A stretch of 64,000 bases of DNA, from the NCBI GenBank assembly GCA_963676515.1, contig OY781061.1, positions 1,302,001 through 1,366,000 of the forward strand, in the 5' to 3' direction. Source of the stretch: G963667145 sp963676515 [NCBI: Candidatus Cloacimonadota bacterium]. Its GTDB lineage: Bacteria; Cloacimonadota; Cloacimonadia; G963667145. A program made the translations under genes and the position numbers. Of the stretch, positions 17,588 through 25,241 are shown in pieces. The first letter of the stretch is position 1. Every line of letters starts with the position of its first letter. Below the pieces are notes generated by a model. That model made no database searches and was not told the origin of the DNA. It was given only the letters and a program-made list of their open reading frames with translations.

Positions 17588-18823
17588 TTAAACGAAGTCT
17601 TTGAAAAATTTAGCTATCTTGGAGAAAAAATCGTCTTTAAAAAATTTCTTGTTCATTTTAGCAGAGTTGCTCTTGCGTACGCATTGCAGGAGTAAGCCTA
17701 CGGTAGAGGCGAACTCTACATCCTGCAAGCGAGTGATTTTTTCGCCACAAAATTTTTCCAGATTGGGCTTTTTGGCACAGACGAACATCTGAAAAGTTTC
17801 TGTGAGTAGTTCGTGTAAGATGGGCAGTTTGGCACAGCCACCGCAAAGCACCACGCCCACGGAGATGTTTTTTAAGATGTTGTTATTCAAAAAGTTGCTG
17901 TATATTTCGTCGACCAGCTCTTTGGCACGGTAATGGATAAAAGAGTTTATAGTTTCGGTAGTCACAGCTTTCACTCTTTGTCCATTTAGTTCAGTAACAT
18001 CGATGCTTTCTTCGTCGCCTAGCTCGGACAATTTCAGCTTCTCGGCTGTGTCTGTCTTGGTATTCAGTCCGATAGCCAGCACCTCGGTGATGCTTTTACC
18101 ACCAGTGGGCACGACCTTGGTGTAATAGAGAGTGCCGCCAGAGTAGATGCTGATATCGCAGGTGCCAGAGCCGATATCTAGGCAGATCACACCGTAATTT
18201 TTTTGTTCTCGCTCTAAGACCGCCGAAGCAGAAGCCAAGCCATTGTAAACAAAGCGAGTTACCTGATAGCCAGCGAGCTCCACGCATTTTTTGATATCGC
18301 GGAGGTTAGAGCGTTTGGCGAAGATGATATGAACCTCAGATTTTAGCTCGCAACCGTATTTCCCGACAGGATTCTCTATTAGCGTAGGATCGCTGTCTAT
18401 CGCGTAGTTGCGGGGGATAGCATGGATAATGATTAGATTTTCTTTATCTTTATTTTCGAGTGTAGCTTTGCTTTTGGCTTTGTCGATGACATCTTTGATG
18501 TTTTTTTCTTTTATCTCGGCTTCGTCGTAGTTGCTGATAGTCACGGTGCCTTCCACATTGCGGTGCTCTATGTAATCGCCAGAGATGCCCACCAAGACTG
18601 AGTCAATTTTGGTTTCCGCCTCATTTTCCGCTTGGCTCAGAGCCGAGAGGATGCTGTCGCGGGTGCGATAGATGTCACTTACGATTCCACCTTTTAGTCC
18701 TTGCGAAGAGCTTTGCCCACTGCCCAAGATTTCTATTTTGCCCTCGGGAGATAGGCAGGCGATGACAGCACAAATTTTGCTGGTGCCGATATCGATAACG
18801 CCAAAGTTTTTGGAACGGTTCAT
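17588..18823 (-). CDS. ftsA: cell division protein FtsA
   Basis: A 411-residue actin-like ATPase that tethers FtsZ to the membrane and signals to the divisome. Phosphate-1 region V-I-D-I-G-T-S-K is at residues 9-16, the FtsA-specific 1C domain lies around 80-165, and phosphate-2 D-I-G-S-G-T-C-D-I-S is near 213. The adenosine region V-L-C-G-G-C-A-K-L near 327 follows the actin fold order. The last 13 residues (K-F-F-K-D-D-F-F-S-K-I-A-K-F-F-K-D-F) form an amphipathic helix, as expected of the membrane-targeting sequence. Its start overlaps the ftsQ stop by one base. Confidence 0.95.
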   Translation of the reverse strand: MNRSKNFGVIDIGTSKICAVIACLSPEGKIEILGSGQSSSQGLKGGIVSDIYRTRDSILSALSQAENEAETKIDSVLVGISGDYIEHRNVEGTVTISNYDEAEIKEKNIKDVIDKAKSKATLENKDKENLIIIHAIPRNYAIDSDPTLIENPVGKYGCELKSEVHIIFAKRSNLRDIKKCVELAGYQVTRFVYNGLASASAVLEREQKNYGVICLDIGSGTCDISIYSGGTLYYTKVVPTGGKSITEVLAIGLNTKTDTAEKLKLSELGDEESIDVTELNGQRVKAVTTETINSFIHYRAKELVDEIYSNFLNNNILKNISVGVVLCGGCAKLPILHELLTETFQMFVCAKKPNLEKFCGEKITRLQDVEFASTVGLLLQCVRKSNSAKMNKKFFKDDFFSKIAKFFKDFV

Positions 18824-19500
18824 TATCTGTTTGACTCCTTGTAAATCAGTTGATTCTTGTAGGATAAGTCTATCATTTTGTTTTTGAGGTCAATACTTTT
18901 CTCCAAACTTTTTAGCTTCTTAATTTTGTCCAAAATGTCGTCTGAGCCAAGGCAAACATAGTTTGCGGGCGAAGATTTGAGGAAGTAAAGTTTCTCTCCA
19001 AGGTAAAAAAATTCGGAAATCTGTTCTGCAAATTGAGGATTGTTATCCAAAATTAGTTGGTAAAGAGAGTAGATTTGCTTTATTTTGGGGTCTCGGATAG
19101 TGTCGCCCAAGCTATATTGTGGCAGCTCTAGGTCGATAATCGGCACAGGTGAGTAGCCTTGGAACTCCATCACAATTTTTTCTTTGCTCAGAGGTGTGTA
19201 GTAGTTTTTCGTTTTGAGCAGGAAGTAATCTTTGCGGAGGAGCGGAGTGATGCGAATGCTGTGAGGTAATACCTTGTTCATCTTACAGTCGTAAATTCGA
19301 GCCGATTTGAGTTTGCTCATTATCATCTGTTTGTTGACACTAAAAAGGTTTTTTCCCAAAAGCTCAGAAAAGCGAGGATCGTTTTGAGGGTGTCCTTTTA
19401 TGCGGATGGAGCCGATTTTGAAATAGGAAGAGCTGATAAAGATGAAAAATATTAGGGCAATTAGTGAAAATATTAAAAGATACAGATGTTTTTTTTTCAT
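18823..19500 (-). CDS. ftsQ: cell division protein FtsQ (POTRA domain)
   Basis: A 225-residue bitopic membrane protein. A short basic N terminus (K-K-K) is followed by one transmembrane helix (about residues 6-27) and a POTRA-like domain starting F-K-I-G-S-I-R-I-K-G-H (about 28-100). A beta-rich FtsQ C-terminal domain follows with R-I-T-P-L-L-R-K. Divisome FtsQ/DivIB proteins have this layout. It overlaps murB by 4 bases upstream and ftsA by 1 base downstream. Confidence 0.88.
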   Translation of the reverse strand: MKKKHLYLLIFSLIALIFFIFISSSYFKIGSIRIKGHPQNDPRFSELLGKNLFSVNKQMIMSKLKSARIYDCKMNKVLPHSIRITPLLRKDYFLLKTKNYYTPLSKEKIVMEFQGYSPVPIIDLELPQYSLGDTIRDPKIKQIYSLYQLILDNNPQFAEQISEFFYLGEKLYFLKSSPANYVCLGSDDILDKIKKLKSLEKSIDLKNKMIDLSYKNQLIYKESNR

Positions 19501-20291
19501 AAAAATTTTATCTCCGGGGTTAAATCTATTTGGAATTTTGCAGACACCTTAGTTTGGACGAGCTCCACCAGGTTTTGGACATCTCTGGCAGTAGCCTTGC
19601 CTGTGTTGACGATGAAGTTGGCGTGCTTGGTGCTGATCATAGCTGCACCGACTTTTCTCCCCTTCAATCCAGCTGTGTCGATGAGCTTGCCAGCGGAAAG
19701 CTCAGAGCTGGGATTAGTGAAGATGCAACCGAGATTGGGCTGATGCAGAGGCTGTGAAGCCAGTCTGTGGCAGATGTTCCTGGTGATGGCCGCTTTTATC
19801 TCGTCGGGTGCTGTAGGCTGTAGTCGGAGTTGCACTTGGTAGATGTAGTCGCTGATGTCGCTGTGGCGGTAGGAGTAGGCGAAGTCCTTCGTTTCCCTTC
19901 TTTTGCCCTCTTTGTCGATGGTAAACACCGCCTCTACAAGGGGGCAGATGGTTTTGCCGTAAGCTCCAGCGTTCATCTTGACCAGTCCGCCGACTGTAGC
20001 TGGGATGCCGACCAAAAACTCCAGACCACCGAGGTTTTGCTGAGCTGCAAGGTAGATGAGATAGCCGATGTTCACGCCTGCGGACACAGTTACGCTGTTT
20101 TGCAGGAACTCAATATTTTGCGGTAGGAGCTTGTCGGAAAAAATCTTATTACGACCTGTCAAGAGGGTGTTCGAGCCGCCGCTGACTATCGAAGCATCTT
20201 GTGCTAAGAGCTGGCTGAGTTCTACTAAGTTTTCTGGAAAGTAGCCGGGAGTGTTTATTTGGATGTGGCTTTTGATTGTTCCAGTTTTGAT
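19497..20291 (-). CDS. murB: UDP-N-acetylenolpyruvoylglucosamine reductase MurB, start codon uncertain
   Basis: MurB makes UDP-N-acetylmuramate with NADPH and FAD in peptidoglycan synthesis. Visible landmarks are G-G-S-N-T-L-L (FAD-binding), G-L-E-F-L-V-G-I-P-A-T-V-G-G, M-N-A-G-A-Y-G, the catalytic S/Y-R-H-S region, and P-N-L-G-C-I-F-T-N-P with A-G-K-L-I-D-T-A-G-L-K-G. The open frame continues far upstream but only as a shadow of murC. Between an ATG deep inside murC (about 130 bases further up) and the G-G-S-N motif there is no ATG, GTG or TTG in frame. The best-placed candidate is ATC at 20289-20291, 5 bases after AAGGAG, overlapping murC by 37 bases. A frameshift from murC is the alternative. 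The N terminus is short and lacks the usual T-F-x-x-G-G-x-A motif. Confidence 0.85.
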   Translation of the reverse strand: MKTGTIKSHIQINTPGYFPENLVELSQLLAQDASIVSGGSNTLLTGRNKIFSDKLLPQNIEFLQNSVTVSAGVNIGYLIYLAAQQNLGGLEFLVGIPATVGGLVKMNAGAYGKTICPLVEAVFTIDKEGKRRETKDFAYSYRHSDISDYIYQVQLRLQPTAPDEIKAAITRNICHRLASQPLHQPNLGCIFTNPSSELSAGKLIDTAGLKGRKVGAAMISTKHANFIVNTGKATARDVQNLVELVQTKVSAKFQIDLTPEIKFL

Positions 20292-21646
20292 AGAATCTCC
20301 TTGCCGTATTGGTAGATGTCGCCAGCACCGAATGTTATCAGGATGTCTCCAGGTTTCAAGAGGCTCAAAGTGGTCTTGACGATATCTTGGTTGCTCTCTA
20401 TTTTGTGCACGCCTTGGTGATTGCATCTGATAGCTGCTTCGCTGATAAGGGAGTTGTCCACGCCTTCTATCTTGGTCTCTCTTGCGGGGTAAATAGGGGC
20501 GACGAGCACCAAGTCTGCATCCATAAAAGATTTGCCGAAATCCTCGGCGAAGTCGCGAGTGCGTGAGTAGAGATGTGGTTGGAATAAAGCTACTATCCTT
20601 CCGTCGGTGGTGTTGCGGACTCCCTTGAGGGTGGTCTTGATTTCGGTGGGGTGATGAGCGTAGTCGTCGAATAACAAGATGTTTTTGGCAGTACCCACTT
20701 TCTCTAGTCTCCGTTTCACTCCTTTGAACTCTTGGAGAGCTTTTTGGATGGTGGCGAAGTCCAAGTCCATTTCTAACCCTAAAAGGATAGCTAGCAAGGT
20801 GTTGAGTACATTGTGTTGCCCTACCAGATTGGTCTGTATCTGTCCTAGTTTTTGTTGGTGATGGTAGAGGTCGAAATAGGTGCACGCCTTGTGATAGGTA
20901 ATGTTCTCGGCTCTGAGGTTGGCTTGCCGAGAAAAGCCATAGGTGGCGATTTTTTTGCTAATGCGTGGCAAGATGTCTTTGATGTTTTCGTCTTCGAGGC
21001 AGACGGCTACCAGTCCGAAGAAAGGTACGCTGTTGGCAAACTGCACGAAAGCATCTTTGACATCTTCTAGGTCTTTGTAGCAGTCCAGGTGCTCTAGCTC
21101 GATGTTAGTGATTCCCGCGAGGATTGGATTGAGTGAGAGGAAAGTCCTATCGTACTCGTCCGCCTCTACTACTATGCAATTGCCTTGTCCCATCTGGGAG
21201 TTGGTGCCGATGTTTTTGACGATGCCACCGACGATAATGGTAGGTGAGAGGTTGGCGTAGTTCAGGATGTGTCCGACCATCGATGTGGTAGTGGTCTTGC
21301 CGTGTGTGCCAGCCACGCCGATACCAAACCTCATTCGCATCAGCTCGGAGAGCATCTCTGCCCTTTTGATCACAGGGATATTCAGGTGCTTTGCGGTGAT
21401 GACCTCGGGGTTGTCGTCTTTGATAGCCGAGGAGATTACTACCACATCCAGACTCTTGTGAATAAGAGTGGCGTCGTGTCCTTCGGTGATTTGGGCGCCT
21501 TTCTCTAGCAAGTATTGGCAGTTTTCGTTTAGTCTCATATCCGAGCCCGTGATGGTGAAGCCTTCTTTTATCAAGATGGCTGCGATTCCGCTCATGCCGA
21601 TACCGCCGATACCGATTATATGGATTTGTTTTGTTTTTCGTAACAT
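20255..21646 (-). CDS. murC: UDP-N-acetylmuramate--L-alanine ligase
   Basis: A 463-residue ATP-dependent ligase adding L-Ala to UDP-MurNAc. The N-terminal Rossmann motif is G-I-G-G-I-G-M-S-G (residues 13-21), the ATP loop G-T-H-G-K-T-T-T-T lies near 117, and E-A-D-E-Y-D-R and N-I-E-L-E-H-L-D follow. The C-terminal domain has D-D-Y-A-H-H-P-T-E and F-Q-P-H-L-Y-S-R-T. The ATG at 21646 is the first gene of the minus-strand division run, and the 203-base gap to the divergent gene at 21850 should hold its promoter, though I see no clear box. ftsW, murG and ddl are not in the window. Confidence 0.96.
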   Translation of the reverse strand: MLRKTKQIHIIGIGGIGMSGIAAILIKEGFTITGSDMRLNENCQYLLEKGAQITEGHDATLIHKSLDVVVISSAIKDDNPEVITAKHLNIPVIKRAEMLSELMRMRFGIGVAGTHGKTTTTSMVGHILNYANLSPTIIVGGIVKNIGTNSQMGQGNCIVVEADEYDRTFLSLNPILAGITNIELEHLDCYKDLEDVKDAFVQFANSVPFFGLVAVCLEDENIKDILPRISKKIATYGFSRQANLRAENITYHKACTYFDLYHHQQKLGQIQTNLVGQHNVLNTLLAILLGLEMDLDFATIQKALQEFKGVKRRLEKVGTAKNILLFDDYAHHPTEIKTTLKGVRNTTDGRIVALFQPHLYSRTRDFAEDFGKSFMDADLVLVAPIYPARETKIEGVDNSLISEAAIRCNHQGVHKIESNQDIVKTTLSLLKPGDILITFGAGDIYQYGKEILSKLEQSKATSK

Positions 21647-21849
21647 TTATTTCGTGCCTTTTTTTATTGAAATTGAACTGTTAATAAGTAATTAAACAGC
21701 GTGAAATTTATAAATAAAGCGAGGGTTAAATTGACAAGCTATTTTTGGGAAATTTGCTAGTTGCTTGATTTGAAGAGAAATAGCTTGACCATTTCTCTAA
21801 TATATTTCTTTTCGCTTACAATAAGTTTTTTGTGTAGTAAGGTGGAAAT

Positions 21850-22728
21850 TTGAAAGTAAGAAATTATTTTAATTCTCGAAAAGTCTTAATAGAAAAGTTT
21901 ATCCAAGAGCGAATGGATGGCAGTGACTGTCCAGAATTGCTCAAAGAAGGGATGCTTTTTGCCCTTTTGAGAGAAGGTCGCAAGGAGAGGGGGATTTTCC
22001 TTTTCGCTGTGTACGAGATGCTGAAGGGGAAAAACAATACCAGTAGCATCAAGAAGATGGTGCCGGTGGCTGTGGCTATAGAGTACATCTTTGCAGGACT
22101 TTTCGTGCACGATCATTTGCCGTGTATGAACACTTATGATAAGAAAAGTGGGCAGGAACCTTGCTATAAGAAGTATGGTTTGGCAAACGCTGTTTTGATT
22201 GGGGACGCTTTGATTACCGAAGGTTTTGCTATCTTGACACAGACGAGCAAACCAAAGATGGCGATTTTTTGCATTAAAACCTTGGCGGACGCTTTTTCTA
22301 GCAGAGGCTCTATCGCTGGTTATGCTGTGGAGAGTAGTTCCATTGGCAAGAAGATCAAAGAGAATGTGCTGAAATATATCCATACCAAGAAGACTGCTAA
22401 TGTTTTCCAAGCGATTGTGAGTATTGCTTGTCAATATTACGGTGAGGTGAGCCAAGATATTTCTTTTGACCTAAAAGAGTATGCACTAAATTTCGCTGTT
22501 GCCAAGGAAATATTGCGGGAGACGGTTCTTTTTGTGGACATTAAAGAGGGAAATACCAAAATTGAGAAAATTAGCGATAAATTGACTTACCCAGAAGTGG
22601 AAGGGTTGGACAAGTCTATCAAAGCTATTCGAAGATTGTTGAAGAGTGCTCAAGTTGTAATCGAGGGTTTTGAAAACAATATCGTGTTGTTGGAGCTTTT
22701 GAATATGATTCGGCACGATATCCCGTAA
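21850..22728 (+). CDS. polyprenyl synthetase-like protein lacking the Asp-rich motifs
   Basis: A 292-residue all-helical protein whose overall pattern (E-Y-I-F-A-G-L-F-V-H-D-H-L-P-C-M, Y-K-K-Y-G-L-A-N-A-V-L-I-G-D-A-L) aligns with FPP/GGPP synthases of the IspA type. The first Asp-rich motif, normally D-D-x4-D followed by R-R-G, reads D88-H-L-P-C-M-N94 followed by K-K-S-G. The second motif, normally D-D-x2-D, reads K-E-I-L-R-E-T near residue 228. The N-terminal G-K-R-x-R-P is G-R-K-E-R-G. The residues that bind magnesium and diphosphate are therefore lost, so prenyl transfer is unlikely. TTG start at 21850 with GGTGG upstream. It may be a repurposed scaffold, or a decaying ispA, although the frame is intact. 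Confidence 0.75.
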   Translation: MKVRNYFNSRKVLIEKFIQERMDGSDCPELLKEGMLFALLREGRKERGIFLFAVYEMLKGKNNTSSIKKMVPVAVAIEYIFAGLFVHDHLPCMNTYDKKSGQEPCYKKYGLANAVLIGDALITEGFAILTQTSKPKMAIFCIKTLADAFSSRGSIAGYAVESSSIGKKIKENVLKYIHTKKTANVFQAIVSIACQYYGEVSQDISFDLKEYALNFAVAKEILRETVLFVDIKEGNTKIEKISDKLTYPEVEGLDKSIKAIRRLLKSAQVVIEGFENNIVLLELLNMIRHDIP

Positions 22729-22786
22729 GATAGATCTTGATGATAGCAAGAGTCTAAAAAACTATTAAGACGAAAAAAAAGCAAAA

Positions 22787-23740
22787 ATGAACTTAATGAA
22801 TTTTACAAGAAAACTTTTTATTTCGTTTTTTTTTATATTTGCCTTTAGTGGATTGCTTGGATTTCGCGTAAATAATCAGATGCCTTTTTTCCAAATCTTC
22901 GGCGTGCCGAGTCCAGAACCTCCTCAGATAGTGGCTGGCAAAGTGCAATTTGTTTCCGATGTGGCACATCACTGTTCTTATTACAATGAGGGTAGCAATG
23001 TTTTGTATATTAGAGGCGAAACTTACACTTTCAATTTCATTTACGATTATGGCTTGGGCGAAGATTGGCAATTCGGATTTGGACTGCCTTTTGTTTTGCA
23101 ACGCTCTGCCAACTTGCAAGGAATAATCGATGAGTATCATAATTTATTGGGATTGAACAGGATAGGGACAAATAAAGGAGAAAATCCTGGATTTTACCTG
23201 TGGCTACCAGATGGTTATTGTTTTTTTAATGAAGAAGATGAGGCTTTTGGCGATTTGCTTCTGAAGCTCAAGCGGAATATTTATCGATCGAAAACTTTTT
23301 TGGCGAGTGCGTTAGTTTATTGGAAATTGCCTACTGGCAAAAAAGATGTTTTCACTGGTAGCGGTAGTCAAGATTATTCAGTCGCTTTTAGCTTTGCTCA
23401 CTTAGGGAAGAGGTTTGGCTTTGACCACTTTTGGAGTTACTCTTATTTGGGAGATTTCTCTACTTTTAGTGCTTACCAAAGAAAAAATTTGTACACCGCT
23501 AATTGCGGATTAGATTATTATTGCACTCCAAGGTTGAGTCTGCGGGCACAACTAAACGGAAGCTCAGCTTATTATAAAAATACTGGGTTCTCTGTTTTGG
23601 ATGCTGGCTCCTTGCAACTTTTTACAGGCATCGTTTACAAGAAAAATCGCTGGGAGTGGCAGTTTTTCTTGGGCGAAGATATTTGGGTGAACCATTCTCC
23701 AGATGTTAGCTTGAGTATGTTGATGGGCTATTCGTTTTAG
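22787..23740 (+). CDS. DUF3187-family outer-membrane beta-barrel protein (candidate)
   Basis: A 317-residue protein with a hydrophobic N-terminal signal segment (residues 8-26, ending near S-G-L-L-G). Many short strands alternate polar and aromatic residues. The segment Y-T-F-N-F-I-Y-D-Y-G-L-G-E-D-W-Q-F-G-F-G followed by G-I-I-D-E-Y-H-N-L-L-G-L-N-R matches my memory of the DUF3187 family. It ends in aromatic Phe after alternating residues (M-G-Y-S-F), typical of barrels folded by BAM. The function is unknown. It lies 58 bases after the prenyl-synthase-like gene on the same strand. Confidence 0.72.
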   Translation: MNLMNFTRKLFISFFFIFAFSGLLGFRVNNQMPFFQIFGVPSPEPPQIVAGKVQFVSDVAHHCSYYNEGSNVLYIRGETYTFNFIYDYGLGEDWQFGFGLPFVLQRSANLQGIIDEYHNLLGLNRIGTNKGENPGFYLWLPDGYCFFNEEDEAFGDLLLKLKRNIYRSKTFLASALVYWKLPTGKKDVFTGSGSQDYSVAFSFAHLGKRFGFDHFWSYSYLGDFSTFSAYQRKNLYTANCGLDYYCTPRLSLRAQLNGSSAYYKNTGFSVLDAGSLQLFTGIVYKKNRWEWQFFLGEDIWVNHSPDVSLSMLMGYSF

Positions 23741-24250
23741 CTTTTTGCTGGGCATACCTTTTTTTTGGTTTGTTCTCTTATCAGAGGGCAAGAAGCACCC
23801 ATCGCCCATCATTTCTGCGGACGCGGGAATCCATACACCACGCTTTGTCATTGCAGGCTTCGACCCGCAATATCCTTTGGTTAGCTCTCTTACCAGAGTG
23901 GAGTTTATTTTTCCCCTCGTTCCCAAGCTCCAGCTTGGGAATGCATACGAAACAAAACATACAGTCAAAATACCAAATCTGAAGGCTAAAAAGCGGGCAT
24001 CCTCTCTTATCAGAGTGATTTACCTTTCTTTTTGCCTGAGCAAAAATAAATGTAACGAAAGAAAAAATCAAAATACCAAAGCCGAAAGCTAAATTCTAAA
24101 CCGACCTCGCACGCTGTCAGCCTTGTGCTATGAATCTCATTTGTCATTTTATAGGTGATATAGCACTTCGTCGTCAGCGTAGCTCTGGGCGGTCAACGAA
24201 TTTCACGCTTCCTGTTTTAAGTATTTGCTAGCCCAACTTTTCCCTTAGCA
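23741..24250 (+). repeat. composite intergenic repeats including hairpin copy C
   Basis: Holds three CTCTTAYCAGAG palindromes (23775-23786, 23887-23898, 24004-24015), an ATTTCT-N8-GGGAAT palindrome (23811-23830), an ATTGCAGG...CCCGCAAT palindrome (23850-23871), the palindrome with arms TTCCCAAGCT/AGCTTGGGAA (23920-23941) and hairpin copy C. Copy C spans 24111-24180, with ACGCTG/CAGCGT outside and GTGCTAT/ATAGCAC inside, and its tail AACGAATTTCACGCTTCC is at 24195-24212. No coding region is credible here. Confidence 0.85.
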
Positions 24251-25125
24251 CGCTTTGGGGATTGGTTGGGCTTCACTTTTGGCATAAGTTTGAGCATAAG
24301 AAAAAACCAGTATCTATTCGCCGTCAGACGACACTCCTCAGCACACAACAAAGCTTATGGACATTACACGGAAGGAGCTCTACTCCGTTGGTTTGCCTCA
24401 CTCTCCTCTCGTCGCCCTTATAAGCGAGTTTATGCCAAAAGGAACTTTTCTTTTTGTTTCGGTTTTTCCTTTGGTTACAAAAGAAAAATGAAAACCACTC
24501 TGGTAAGAGAAACCACAGTAATAGGTAAGTCTTTCAGGTCTTAGTTTTTCATCCTCATTCCCGCGGAAGCGGGAATCCATTCTCCCACACGATGCACGAG
24601 AGGGGCAGGGTTCCCCTCGTTCCCAAGCTCCAGCTTGGGAATGCATACGAAACAAAACATACAGTCAAAATACCAAATCAGTAAGCTAAATTCTAACCCT
24701 ACCTTGCACACCGAAGACGCAAAATTTTGCGTCCCTACAGTTCCTTGCACAGTCATTTGTTTCAGGCGGCTAACGAATTTCACGCTTTCTGCTTTATGTA
24801 TTTATTAGCCCAATCCCGCCCTTGGATCCCCGCTTTCGCGGGGATGAGGAAGAGGAGCAAGCAAGCACCCACACCAGTCATTGTGTCCGCATACCGCACG
24901 CCTTGTATTTCCACCAGCCTTCACTTTTGCTCACTACCAGTCTTGTGTCATCACCAGCCTTTGTGTCTGCTCACCACTCGACTTGTATCCCCACCAGCCC
25001 TCATTCCCGTGAAAACGGGAATCCATTTTCCACACCGCTCGCTTTGCGGTCTACTTGCTAGGCAGGGCTGTAGTTTATATCACTTTTTTAAAAGCTGATT
25101 TCAAAAAGCTAAAAAGCAGAAAGCA
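24251..25125 (+). repeat. repeat-rich gene-free region before dxs
   Basis: Contains an inverted CTCTGGTAAGAG palindrome (24498-24509), ATTCCC-N8-GGGAAT-type palindromes at 24557-24576, 24826-24845 (arms changed to ATCCCC/GGGGAT) and 25003-25022, and a second copy of the block 23912-23980 at 24612-24680. It also has an intact GACGCAAAATTTTGCGTC palindrome (24716-24733) and a tail-only fragment of the hairpin repeat with AACGAATTTCACGCTTTC (24774-24791). Short open frames here are made of repeat sequence. I see no gene. Confidence 0.75.
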
Positions 25126-25127
25126 TC

Positions 25128-25133
25128 TATAAT
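25128..25133 (+). promoter_or_regulatory. candidate -10 box upstream of dxs
   Basis: A perfect TATAAT lies 109 bases before the chosen dxs start. No good -35 is seen. A short inverted repeat AGCCTC/GAGGCT (25144-25162) would lie in the leader. Confidence 0.25.
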
Positions 25134-25241
25134 TGACAGGGAAGCCTCAGAATAATGAGGCTCTATAGTTTCTTATTCTGGAAACGAAAAAAAACTTTGA
25201 CAGAAAAACTCGCCAGCGAAGAGTATGACGGTGGAGGAATT

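Noticed and set aside
20292-20885. N-terminal 198 codons of the long frame that ends in murB
   Set aside because: They overlap murC in another frame and read as Arg/His/Ser-rich nonsense. Only the part after about 20291 is MurB.
24266-24544. 92-codon open frame within the repeat region
   Set aside because: It is built from repeat sequence and low-complexity Ser/Arg/Phe stretches, with no ribosome binding site or family similarity.
23741-25125. CRISPR array
   Set aside because: Repeats are palindromic, of several types and irregularly spaced; there are no equal-length spacers and no cas genes.
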